From positions 1 to 19,180 of the forward strand of contig CAZAON010000404.1 in NCBI GenBank assembly GCA_964486655.1: a stretch of DNA of 19,180 nucleotides, written 5' to 3'. The notes below the pieces were generated by a model. It saw only the letters and a list, made by a program, of their open reading frames with translations, did not search any database and was not told the DNA's origin. Positions 1-6,482 of the stretch are shown one piece after another. This DNA comes from JADKIH01 sp964486655. GTDB taxonomy: Bacteria > Bacteroidota > Bacteroidia > AKYH767-A > 2013-40CM-41-45. The number at the start of each line of letters is the position of its first letter. Positions within the stretch are counted from its first letter, which is position 1. A program made the translations under genes and the position numbers.

Positions 1-1
1 T

Positions 2-214
2 GGCGCCACAAAGACACCACATGTCTATTTGCTCAGCAAAGAAAAGGGCAAACTGATTGTAAAATATATCGGTGCCATTGATAATAATACCGAAGAACCT
101 GAAAAGGCCGATAAGAAATATGTTGAAACGGCAATTGATGAATTAATCAATGGAAAACCCGTCACATTAACGGAGACTAAAGCAATTGGTTGTTCAATTA
201 AGTGGAAGCAGTAA
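2..214 (+). CDS. Thioredoxin-like / redoxin family protein, C-terminal part
   Basis: The gene is cut by the left edge of the window; the open frame runs from base 2 to a TAA at 212-214 and encodes the last 70 residues. It begins GATKTPHVYLL, which matches the stretch around the conserved cis-proline of the thioredoxin fold, followed by the last beta strands and helix. The end, TKAIGCSIKW, resembles the tail common in Bacteroidota redoxin (AhpC/TSA-like) proteins. The N-terminal CxxC or peroxidatic cysteine region lies outside the window, so oxidoreductase, peroxiredoxin and inactive relatives cannot be told apart. The TTG at 29 is inside the fold and is not a true start. Family call fairly sure; exact activity unknown. 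Confidence 0.7.
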   Translation, partial: GATKTPHVYLLSKEKGKLIVKYIGAIDNNTEEPEKADKKYVETAIDELINGKPVTLTETKAIGCSIKWKQ

Positions 215-250
215 GATTATAAATTCTCTTTTTTCGTTTTCATTTATATT

Positions 251-258
251 TACTTTTG
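251..258 (+). promoter_or_regulatory. Candidate -7 promoter element of the ltrA-like gene
   Basis: TACTTTTG matches the Bacteroidota primary sigma -7 consensus TAnnTTTG. The expected start of transcription would leave a leader of only about 10 nt before the ATG at 275. No clear -33 TTG is seen at the usual distance, so the call rests on one element. Confidence 0.4.
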
Positions 259-274
259 TAAGTGAAAACTATTT

Positions 275-1462
275 ATGAACCACAATACGAGCCTCTGGTG
301 GGGGCCACCCAAAAAATTTGATCCTAATTTCGAAGAACGCAAGATCAGCTGGCTCGAACTTTTTTATGACCTCGTTTATGTAATAGCAATTTCGCGAATC
401 ACGCATTTGCTTTGCCTGCATTTTGATTTACCATCTTTCATAGGATATTTCTGTTTGTTTGCTCTCATTTTCTGGGGATGGTTAAACGGAAGTCTGTACC
501 ATGACCTGCATGGTAGTCAGGGTCTGAGAACGAGATTAATGACCTTGTGGCAAATGGCAATCATTTCTGCTTTTTCAGTCATGATCGGGCATGAGCATGA
601 TGTATATTCGAACGGCGTTACAATCGTCTTTATTGTGATGCAGATTTTCATTACTTACCTGTGGTGGAGTGTAGGTATTTATGATAAAGAACATCGCAAG
701 TACAATTTACCGTACACCATAATGTTTTTATTATCTCTGGTATTACTTGGTATAAGTCTGTTTGTTTCACCCGATTATCGTCCAGTAATATTATTTTCTG
801 TCATTCTGCTTAATTATATACCTCCTTTTATAGCGGCAAAAATTCTCAAACGTAACTCACTCGATCTTCCGCTTTCGCCAAGCATGACAGAGAGACTGGG
901 TCTTTTTACAATTATTGTCTTCGGCGAAGTGGTTTTAGGTGTTGTAAATGGTTTCAGTGAAATTGCCGGAATGGGAATTTCCGTTGTTGCCGGTTTTATA
1001 TTGTCACTTTCAATTGTATTTACATTATGGTGGATTTTTTTCACATTAATTTCAAATAGAAATGCAGTCGGCGGATTTGTAAACGCCACCTTACTTGAAA
1101 TACTATTCATCCCAGCATTGATTTCGCTCGGAATAATTGCGGTCTCATTTTCTCTGATGTTTAAACAGCAGGTTGAATTAGCAGCCCTGAATAGAAATTT
1201 TTGTTTTGCATTAGGAGTTTTTCCGGCTTGTATTTCAATGATGATGGGAATGCTTTTGTATCCCGGCAAAGTGAATCTGATCAGGAACAAAGTTCGTATC
1301 TCTTTATTCGTGACATCTCTTATATTTTTGACCTTTGCTTTTATCGGCTCACAATTGCAGACAGTTTATTTTTTAGCATGTGTGCTGATTATTATCCTTG
1401 CTGAAATCACATATTTGAATTCTCTCTGGTATGGATTGAAACTGGATGAATCGGGGAGCTAG
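275..1462 (+). CDS. Low temperature requirement protein A (LtrA) family membrane protein
   Basis: The 395-residue protein has many hydrophobic segments along its whole length (roughly ten or more membrane spans), the pattern of the LtrA family. Two family hallmarks are visible: the N-terminal ISWLELFYDLVYVIAISRI at residues 24-42 and ERLGLFTIIVFGE at residues 206-218, each with conserved charged residues inside or beside a membrane helix. LtrA was named from a Listeria mutant that grew poorly in the cold; its biochemical role is not established, so transport or sensing is only a guess. The ATG at 275 directly precedes the conserved N-terminal motif and is the only sensible start; no Shine-Dalgarno is visible. 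The gene is probably monocistronic, lying between a same-strand gene that ends 60 nt upstream and a convergent gene. Confidence 0.88.
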   Translation: MNHNTSLWWGPPKKFDPNFEERKISWLELFYDLVYVIAISRITHLLCLHFDLPSFIGYFCLFALIFWGWLNGSLYHDLHGSQGLRTRLMTLWQMAIISAFSVMIGHEHDVYSNGVTIVFIVMQIFITYLWWSVGIYDKEHRKYNLPYTIMFLLSLVLLGISLFVSPDYRPVILFSVILLNYIPPFIAAKILKRNSLDLPLSPSMTERLGLFTIIVFGEVVLGVVNGFSEIAGMGISVVAGFILSLSIVFTLWWIFFTLISNRNAVGGFVNATLLEILFIPALISLGIIAVSFSLMFKQQVELAALNRNFCFALGVFPACISMMMGMLLYPGKVNLIRNKVRISLFVTSLIFLTFAFIGSQLQTVYFLACVLIIILAEITYLNSLWYGLKLDESGS

Positions 1463-1569
1463 TGAATTTTAATGGCGGGTTAAATTCGATGTCATAATTC
1501 TTTTACATTATATTTCCAAGTAATTATACCATTCTCATTTGAAAATTCTTGGACACAAATGAATTGATA

Positions 1570-1597
1570 AAGCGTGCAGAGTTTCCTCCGCACGCTT
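1570..1597 (-). terminator. Hairpin with GAAA tetraloop directly after the TPR gene
   Basis: On the minus strand, right after the TGA stop, AAGCGTGCGGAG pairs with CTCTGCACGCTT as a 12-bp stem (one G-U pair), closed by a GAAA (GNRA-type) loop. The following T-tract is short (TTTAT), so it may work as a weak intrinsic terminator or as a 3'-end stabiliser of the transcript. Confidence 0.6.
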
Positions 1598-1598
1598 G

Positions 1599-2114
1599 TC
1601 AGAACAGATTGAACTTACGGCTGAATAAACGCGCCTTTGTTTTAACGCGTTCAAGATTTGTATTATAGACAGCCGTTTGATCATTGCTTAATGAAAGCCT
1701 GATTGCATCGTTGTAATTACGGATAGCTAAATTGTAGTTACCCGTTAATTCTTCGATTCTTCCAAGTTCGTTGTAAATGACCGAACGGTTGATTGCAGGA
1801 ACTTCCAAAGCGGCTGTTGCATTCTCACGCGCATCATCGTATCTTCTCGTTTCAACAAGCAAGTAAGACATGTTGATATAACCAAAAGGATAGTCAGGAG
1901 CGAATTTGATCGCAAGCCTGTAGTGATATTCGGCTTTTCTGTAATCATCAAATTTCGCATAGTATATCCAGCCCAGGTGATTATGCGCACGGCCATAACC
2001 CGGTTCCATATCAAGAATTTCTTCCAACAGTTTTTTACCGTTGGCATACTCTCCATCTCTGAATAATGATTCTACTTTGAGGAAGTATTCCTCAACTAAA
2101 TTGTAATCGCTCAT
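1599..2114 (-). CDS. Small tetratricopeptide-repeat (TPR) protein
   Basis: The 171-residue protein has no signal peptide or membrane span and is expected to be cytoplasmic. About four TPR-like helix pairs can be read: residues 5-38, 42-75 (AHNHLGWIYY then KAEYHYRLAIKFAPDY), 76-109 and 113-147 (YNELGRIEELTGNYNLAIRNYNDAI), followed by a basic tail. TPR arrays bind other proteins; no catalytic motif is present and no partner is suggested by the neighbours. The ATG at 2114 is preceded by a full Shine-Dalgarno, unlike every other gene here. Transcription probably starts at the promoter at 2338-2369 and must read through the terminator at 2174-2206, so expression looks controlled at two levels. The specific role is unknown. 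Confidence 0.8.
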   Translation of the reverse strand: MSDYNLVEEYFLKVESLFRDGEYANGKKLLEEILDMEPGYGRAHNHLGWIYYAKFDDYRKAEYHYRLAIKFAPDYPFGYINMSYLLVETRRYDDARENATAALEVPAINRSVIYNELGRIEELTGNYNLAIRNYNDAIRLSLSNDQTAVYNTNLERVKTKARLFSRKFNLF

Positions 2115-2118
2115 AATA

Positions 2119-2127
2119 ACCTCCTTT
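2119..2127 (-). promoter_or_regulatory. Strong Shine-Dalgarno of the TPR gene
   Basis: The minus strand reads AAAGGAGGT, with GGAGG ending 5 nt before the ATG, a near-complete complement of the 16S rRNA 3' end. The other genes in the window show little or no such signal, as is usual in Bacteroidota. Confidence 0.8.
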
Positions 2128-2173
2128 CCGGTTAATTTGTAGATTAATGATTTGAATTAAATAATTATCGGGC

Positions 2174-2206
2174 AATAAAAAACCCCGGACTATCGAGACC
2201 GGGGTT
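2174..2206 (-). terminator. Intrinsic terminator inside the TPR gene leader (possible attenuator)
   Basis: AACCCCGG and CCGGGGTT form a perfect 8-bp GC-rich stem over a 10-nt loop. On the minus strand the stem runs straight into TTTTTTATT, the form of a Rho-independent terminator. It lies between the strong promoter at 2338-2369 and the TPR start, about 60 nt before the ATG. It could end a small RNA, end leader transcription conditionally, or stop read-through from the kelch gene. Confidence 0.8.
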
Positions 2207-2227
2207 ATGCTTTATCAATCGCTGAAT

Positions 2228-2317
2228 TTATAGCGGATAACACATACCGGGCTCAATGAGTGATGCAATCCGCATCCCATTGTGGCGTTTTATCTGATAT
2301 GTGCTTGTGTTTAACAT
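2228..2317 (-). CDS. Candidate 29-residue leader peptide
   Basis: This is a tiny ORF that starts about 20 nt after the -7 box of the leader promoter and stops just before the terminator hairpin. It begins MLNTSTYQIK and ends IEPGMCYPL. A second overlapping ORF in another frame (2215-2280, 21 residues, beginning MGCGLHHSLSPV) covers the same RNA. Neither has a Shine-Dalgarno or a run of one amino acid, so classical amino-acid attenuation is not obvious. Position alone suggests a leader peptide; the region may equally be a non-coding RNA. Confidence 0.3.
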   Translation of the reverse strand: MLNTSTYQIKRHNGMRIASLIEPGMCYPL

Positions 2318-2337
2318 TGTATTTTTTATTTCGGGGG

Positions 2338-2369
2338 CAAATATAGAATAATTGATTTCAAATAGTCAA
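2338..2369 (-). promoter_or_regulatory. Promoter of the TPR leader / small RNA
   Basis: On the minus strand, TTG (2369-2367) is followed after 21 nt by TATATTTG (2345-2338), an exact TAnnTTTG. The spacing is close to that of published Bacteroidota promoters. Transcription would begin near 2330, just beyond the stop codon of the kelch gene and more than 200 nt before the TPR start. Confidence 0.6.
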
Positions 2370-2380
2370 GAGAAATTAAA

Positions 2381-3991
2381 TTATTTTATTAGTAATTTCT
2401 TGTACCCGTATCCTTTTTTGGAATTAAATTTCAAAAAATAAACATCTGGAGCTAAACCCTCCAGTTTAATTTTATAATTATTATCTGAAATTTTTGAACT
2501 TTCAAAAGAGAGTTTTTCCCCTTTAAAGGTGTAAAGTTCAAATTCAAGAGGATCATTTGATAAGGTATTTATTATCAGATAATCTGTGGCCGGATTCGGA
2601 TAGATATTAATTTCAGCATCATCTTTAATATTTTGAATGGATGTTGTCATTGCGCAACTCGCACAGTTAGTGTCAATCACAAATTTCCACATGTCGTTGT
2701 AGGGATAAATAAAACCCGGACCAGTTCCTCCGAACAGATACAAATCGCCGTTGTTATCACTCCATGATGCGGCGCAACCTCTTGGTCCGGGTGTATTTGA
2801 CGGTGAAGAAACTCCGGGCGTTCCCCAACTTCCCGGAGTATTTATTACTGAATCACCTGTTATCCATTTCCATTCATTTGTTGAAATACAATACATCCAA
2901 AGATCATTTGTTCCATCAACGGTAGAGAAACCAAATCCGCCACTATATAACCATAAATTCCCCCTCGAATCGATCCACGTTGTACTGGAAAACGAACGTG
3001 CGTTTGGAGTGTTAAGCTGTCCCGCTGTACATTTTGTTCCGTAAATTCCGGGTGAAAGACCCACACTGTCGCCGTTCATCCATGTCCAGTTATTTGTAAC
3101 CGGATTATACCGCCACATGTCATTGACTTCATCGCCTCCCGATTCACCTCCGAACAACCAGAAGTTTCCATTCAAATCTTTCCATTTGGCGAAAACATAT
3201 CGTGCGGGCGGATTATTTAAAGGCGATTCAACGCCCCTGATTCCGAAATATCCCTGATCATATGATGTTTGTGGTCCTTTAATCCAAGTCCATTGATTGG
3301 TCGAAATTGAATATCGCCACATGTCACTGTTCTGTCCACTGTTTGATGTTTCACCTCCGAAAAAATAAAGGTTATCTGAGCTATCACTCCACGATGCCAT
3401 ATTTTCTGCTCGTTGTCCGGGTGTATTCAACGGATCCGGGATACCCAATGTACCGTAAACCGGAATTGCATTCGTTGAATTGCTTCCATTCATCCATGTC
3501 CATTCATTGGTTGTGGTATTGTATTTCCAGAGATCATCAAGACTACCCGGACCAATATCTTTAACTCCTCCATACATCCAGAGATTATTCTGGCTATCGA
3601 CCCATGATGCAGAGCCATAACTTCTGGCAGGCGGAATATTTAAAGGAGATGAAACGCCTTTTGTTCCATAAACACCCTGTCCGTTTGTGGAATTATCACC
3701 GTGCATCCATGTCCACTGATTAATTAACGGATCGTATTTCCACATGTCCGATGTATATCCGAATCCGGGCTCTGTTCTGATTCCGCCAAACAACCAAAAA
3801 TTTCCATTCAGATCGGTCCAGAAAACCGGTTGCCATGTTCCGGATGGATCATCCAGTGAATCAGTAACACCCTTAGTTCCGTAATGTCCTTCGGCATCAT
3901 TTATATTTGACCCTCTGAGCCAGATCCAATTTCCGGTTTGAGCATTTAGTTTTATGTTTATTATTAGTAGAAGTGCAATAAAGTATTTCAT
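2381..3991 (-). CDS. Secreted kelch-repeat-like protein with T9SS type A sorting domain
   Basis: The 536-residue protein begins with a Sec signal peptide (MKYFIALLLIINIKLNA, cleavage before Q18). Residues 22-445 hold six similar units of 68-72 residues. Each begins W-x-W-x-x-G, carries YG-T-x-G about 15 residues later, then FW/LY-x-FGG, and ends DMW-K/R-Y. This is the galactose oxidase/kelch beta-propeller pattern, and six units fit one closed propeller. The C-terminus (460-536: INIYPNPATDYLII to GYKKLLIK) is a type A T9SS sorting domain, so the protein is exported across the outer membrane and either released or anchored. No catalytic residues or ligand can be assigned; adhesion or glycan binding is possible. 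It stands alone, with its own -7 box upstream. Confidence 0.85.
   Translation of the reverse strand: MKYFIALLLIINIKLNAQTGNWIWLRGSNINDAEGHYGTKGVTDSLDDPSGTWQPVFWTDLNGNFWLFGGIRTEPGFGYTSDMWKYDPLINQWTWMHGDNSTNGQGVYGTKGVSSPLNIPPARSYGSASWVDSQNNLWMYGGVKDIGPGSLDDLWKYNTTTNEWTWMNGSNSTNAIPVYGTLGIPDPLNTPGQRAENMASWSDSSDNLYFFGGETSNSGQNSDMWRYSISTNQWTWIKGPQTSYDQGYFGIRGVESPLNNPPARYVFAKWKDLNGNFWLFGGESGGDEVNDMWRYNPVTNNWTWMNGDSVGLSPGIYGTKCTAGQLNTPNARSFSSTTWIDSRGNLWLYSGGFGFSTVDGTNDLWMYCISTNEWKWITGDSVINTPGSWGTPGVSSPSNTPGPRGCAASWSDNNGDLYLFGGTGPGFIYPYNDMWKFVIDTNCASCAMTTSIQNIKDDAEINIYPNPATDYLIINTLSNDPLEFELYTFKGEKLSFESSKISDNNYKIKLEGLAPDVYFLKFNSKKGYGYKKLLIK
2657..3931 (-). repeat. Six coding repeats of about 70 residues in the kelch-like protein
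   Basis: Units start at residues 22, 93, 164, 234, 302 and 374, giving periods of 71, 71, 70, 68 and 72 residues. The repeats have diverged in DNA sequence, so they are old duplications. Confidence 0.8.
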
Positions 3992-4009
3992 AATTTATCT
4001 TCTTATTAA

Positions 4010-4017
4010 CAAAGATA
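4010..4017 (-). promoter_or_regulatory. Candidate -7 element of the kelch-like gene
   Basis: The minus strand reads TATCTTTG, an exact TAnnTTTG, 18 nt upstream of the ATG, which implies a leader of about 10 nt. A TTG upstream lies 27 nt away, longer than usual. Confidence 0.45.
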
Positions 4018-4143
4018 TTTTATGAATTAGTCTGGTATTAAAATCAATTCCTAAAGATTGTTAAAGAGAAATAGGCAAATTACATGTCTTGTTTTTATAT
4101 CATTCTCATTTAAAAATAAGAAAGAGTCCCGATTCTTATCTGG

Positions 4144-4203
4144 AAGTATAATCCGCCTTGCGGATACTTTTGAGAATTCTTCAGAAACCCGATATTATCG
4201 GGT
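4144..4203. other. Two adjacent inverted repeats in the 412-nt gap between divergent genes
   Basis: The gap 3992-4403 holds no convincing ORF. It contains two hairpins. AAGTAT-AAT-CCGC with GCGG-ATACTT (4144-4169) has 10 bp with a 3-nt bulge and a CTT loop. ACCCGAT-ATT-ATCGGGT (4187-4203) has 7 bp with a 3-nt loop. Neither is followed by a real T-tract. The rest of the gap carries the kelch promoter (4010-4017) and the kinase promoter with its repeat array (4311-4376). Confidence 0.5.
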
Positions 4204-4310
4204 CAATAGTGATTGGTAGATAGAGAGCAGCTTTGGGAATTGACAAGGAATATTAGAGGTGCCCTATATTTATCCTTAATTCAGAAATTGATTTCGGGTG
4301 TTTTATCAAT

Positions 4311-4340
4311 TTTGCAGACAAATATCCCCGTTTTGAATAG
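4311..4340 (+). promoter_or_regulatory. Tandem LytTR-type direct repeat upstream of the kinase gene
   Basis: TTTGCAGAC (4311-4319) and TTTGAATAG (4332-4340) are 9-bp direct repeats separated by 12 bp, a period of exactly 21 bp. The same arrangement recurs upstream of the TonB receptor gene. LytTR-domain regulators such as AgrA bind 9-bp direct repeats spaced by about 12 bp, and a LytTR gene lies immediately downstream. The boxes lie just upstream of the core promoter, where an activator would sit. Confidence 0.6.
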
Positions 4341-4368
4341 TATATTTCCATATTGTAACTTAACAGCT

Positions 4369-4376
4369 CAATTTTG
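4369..4376 (+). promoter_or_regulatory. Candidate -7 element of the kinase-regulator operon
   Basis: CAATTTTG is one base off TAnnTTTG. Its TTTG lies 62 and 41 bp downstream of the two LytTR-type boxes, the same distances as at the TonB receptor promoter. The predicted leader is about 20 nt. The imperfect -7 and the absence of a clear -33 would fit a promoter that needs an activator. Confidence 0.4.
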
Positions 4377-4403
4377 ACGTCTCAAAACGCAAAATGGTAA
4401 AGT

Positions 4404-5471
4404 ATGAAAAAATCAATCGTTGTTTTTTTACATATCGGTTTTTGGATGTGTTATATATTATTAATCGTAATTATGGTAAGTGTTTTTTACAGGAACAGCA
4501 TTCAGGGAGCCGATCAATCGGCCCGTATCATTAATGCCTTTAAAAGTATTTTTACTTTCGCATTCTTCCCCTCTGTAATTACATTTTACAGCTATTATTT
4601 TCTGGTATTTCCAAGGTATCTTAAAAGGAAGTTATTTATTCGCTCAATATTTTATGGGTTATTGATTTCAACATCAGCGGCAATACTTGGTTATATTTTG
4701 ATAAGATTTTTTATCGAATCGGGACTTATGATTGATATGGATAATGGCGGGAAAAACGGCCGGTCAACAGCAGTCAGAGTGATCATGGTAATGACTATAA
4801 TCGCCACAATTTCCGGAACAGTTGCTTTGGTCATTAAAGGGTTCATTACCTGGTTTGAGGAAATTAAGATCAGGGAAGAATTAAGTCAAAAAAATCATGA
4901 AATTGAAATGGCTCTTGTAAAAGCCCAACTTGATCCTCATTTCCTCTTTAATACCCTTAATAATATAGATGTTTTGCTTATTAAAGACCCGTCTGAAGCT
5001 TCACTCTATTTGAATAAGCTATCAGACATTTTACGTTTTATGTTATATGAAACAAAATCTGATTTAATATTATTACAAAAGGAAATAGAATACATAGAAA
5101 AATACATTGAACTTCAAAAAATCAGAACGGCTAATCAGAGTTACGTGAACTTTCATGTTAATGGTACACCTGGTACAAAATTAATTGCCCCCATGCTGTT
5201 CATTCCATTCATTGAGAACGCTTTTAAACATACTACCAATAAGAAAATTGATAATGCAATTAAAGTTCAGATTTTCATAAATACGGAATCAATGATCTTT
5301 GTATGTGAGAATAAATTCGATCCAAACAGAAAAGTAAAACAGGAAAATAATGGTTTGGGAAATGAGCTCATACAGAAAAGACTGAAACTGATATATCCGG
5401 AGAGACATACTTTAGAAATCATAAGGGAAACTGATCATTATAATGTACATTTGACCATAAGAAATGGATAA
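4404..5471 (+). CDS. LytS/YehU-type sensor histidine kinase
   Basis: The 355-residue inner-membrane kinase has four membrane spans (about residues 5-28, 45-68, 80-103 and 124-148), no large extracellular domain, then a coiled linker (150-172). The His_kinase domain carries the phospho-acceptor His179 in KAQLDPHFLFNTLNN (173-187). The ATP-binding part shows PFIENAFKH (268-276) as N box and NNGLGN (315-320) as G box. Kinases of this type phosphorylate LytTR response regulators, and one follows with an 8-nt overlap (ATGGATAA), so the two are translationally coupled. The signal must be sensed in or near the membrane because almost no periplasmic loop is present; the ligand is unknown. The upstream direct repeats suggest autoregulation. 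Confidence 0.93.
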   Translation: MKKSIVVFLHIGFWMCYILLIVIMVSVFYRNSIQGADQSARIINAFKSIFTFAFFPSVITFYSYYFLVFPRYLKRKLFIRSIFYGLLISTSAAILGYILIRFFIESGLMIDMDNGGKNGRSTAVRVIMVMTIIATISGTVALVIKGFITWFEEIKIREELSQKNHEIEMALVKAQLDPHFLFNTLNNIDVLLIKDPSEASLYLNKLSDILRFMLYETKSDLILLQKEIEYIEKYIELQKIRTANQSYVNFHVNGTPGTKLIAPMLFIPFIENAFKHTTNKKIDNAIKVQIFINTESMIFVCENKFDPNRKVKQENNGLGNELIQKRLKLIYPERHTLEIIRETDHYNVHLTIRNG

Positions 5472-6159
5472 ATTTACCTGTATAATAATTGAAGATGAAC
5501 CACTGGCCATGCAGAGGACAAAAGGCTTTGTCGAAAAAATTCCATTCCTGAATTTAACCGGAACTTTTGATAATGCTTTGGATGGGCTCTCTTATTTAAA
5601 ATCCAGTAAAGTTGATCTGTTGTTTCTGGATATCAATATGGATGAATTATCAGGAATCGAACTGCTTGAAAGTTCCAAAATTGAAAGTCAGGTCATTATT
5701 ACAACAGCATACCAGGAGTATGCTATAAAAGGATATGAATTGAATGTAACCGATTATCTTTTAAAGCCATTTACATTTGAGAGATTTTTAAAAGCAGTTA
5801 GCAAAGCTCAGGAAAGTATGGCCCAATCGAAACCTGAGTTGCAAACGGATTTTATTTTTATTAAAACCGAAAACCGTCTGGAGAAAATTAATATTTCAGA
5901 TATTTTATTTATAGAAGGCATGAGAGATTACAGAAGAATTCACACCGTAAATAAACGGATAATGACTCTTCAGAATTTTTCAGAATTGGAACAAATCATT
6001 CCGGCCAGTCAGGTTTGCAGAGTCCATAAATCGTATATGGTGGGAATTAACAAAATTGAATCAATAGAAAGGAGCCGGATAAAAATTGCCGATCAGATTA
6101 TCCCGATTTCCGAAACATATCGCGAGATTTTTTTTCAAATCATTAATAATAGAATCTGA
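5464..6159 (+). CDS. LytTR-family response regulator
   Basis: The 231-residue regulator has an N-terminal receiver domain (3-118) with the acidic pocket E10/D11, phospho-acceptor D56 (DLLFLDINMD, 51-60), T80/T81 and K101 (LLKPF). The C-terminal LytTR DNA-binding domain spans about 130-231, with the family signatures ILFIEGMRDYRRIHT and VCRVHKSYMVGINKIESI. All key residues are present, so it should be active. It is the partner of the kinase it overlaps. LytTR domains bind tandem short direct repeats about two helical turns apart; such repeats stand before this operon and before the TonB receptor gene downstream, which makes that receptor its likely target. A hairpin with a T-run follows the stop. 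Confidence 0.94.
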   Translation: MDKFTCIIIEDEPLAMQRTKGFVEKIPFLNLTGTFDNALDGLSYLKSSKVDLLFLDINMDELSGIELLESSKIESQVIITTAYQEYAIKGYELNVTDYLLKPFTFERFLKAVSKAQESMAQSKPELQTDFIFIKTENRLEKINISDILFIEGMRDYRRIHTVNKRIMTLQNFSELEQIIPASQVCRVHKSYMVGINKIESIERSRIKIADQIIPISETYREIFFQIINNRI

Positions 6160-6162
6160 ACA

Positions 6163-6191
6163 TGCTCATATTTTGAGCAAGTAATTTTTTT
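6163..6191 (+). terminator. Weak intrinsic terminator after the response regulator
   Basis: TGCTCA-TATTT-TGAGCA forms a 6-bp stem, followed after five bases by seven T's. The low GC content and the gap before the T-run suggest partial termination. Some transcription into the small gene at 6206 is likely. Confidence 0.5.
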
Positions 6192-6205
6192 AAAAAAAAT
6201 AAGGG

Positions 6206-6412
6206 ATGTTTAATTCTACAGGGTCTACTATTGTAAAATTTTTTGGGACATTAGTCAGGTGGATTGCTGTCGGATTTAGAAAATCATTTAAGGATTTATG
6301 GGATGGGCCTGAAAATTTCGAGCATTCATTGGATTATGCTTTTGCGACTAAAATGCTCGGATTTGGATTTATTCTTTTTATAGGTTTTATTTTGTCCAAT
6401 CTCCGTTGCTAA
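6206..6412 (+). CDS. Small hypothetical membrane protein
   Basis: The 68-residue protein has a basic, partly amphipathic N-terminal half (FFGTLVRWIAVGFRKSFKDLW), an acidic middle (GPENFEHSLDY) and one C-terminal membrane span (about 49-64, MLGFGFILFIGFILS) ending in LRC. I do not recognise the family. It begins 47 nt after the response regulator stop, behind a weak terminator, and ends before the repeat array of the TonB receptor gene, so it is a possible accessory of the signalling or uptake module. The ATG at 6206 is immediately preceded by AAGGG, too close for a normal Shine-Dalgarno. A chance ORF cannot be excluded, but the clear helix and charge pattern argue for a real gene. Confidence 0.55.
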   Translation: MFNSTGSTIVKFFGTLVRWIAVGFRKSFKDLWDGPENFEHSLDYAFATKMLGFGFILFIGFILSNLRC

Positions 6413-6482
6413 AATCTTTCATTCCGGGGAAAATTTTTCGAATTCAGGGATAATTCAAGGTATAAGGCGATTTCTCAAAGAT

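Noticed and set aside
814..1290. 158-codon minus-strand ORF inside the ltrA-like gene
   Set aside because: It is antisense to a clearly conserved membrane protein, has no recognisable domain or start signal, and its composition is that of a reverse-frame shadow.
1364..1373. TTTGCAGAC-like word (ATTGCAGAC) inside the ltrA-like gene
   Set aside because: It is a single copy within coding sequence with no partner 21 bp away, so it is taken as chance.
1745..2056. 103-codon minus-strand ORF inside the TPR gene
   Set aside because: It is in another frame of the same strand as a clear TPR protein; the TPR frame explains the region.
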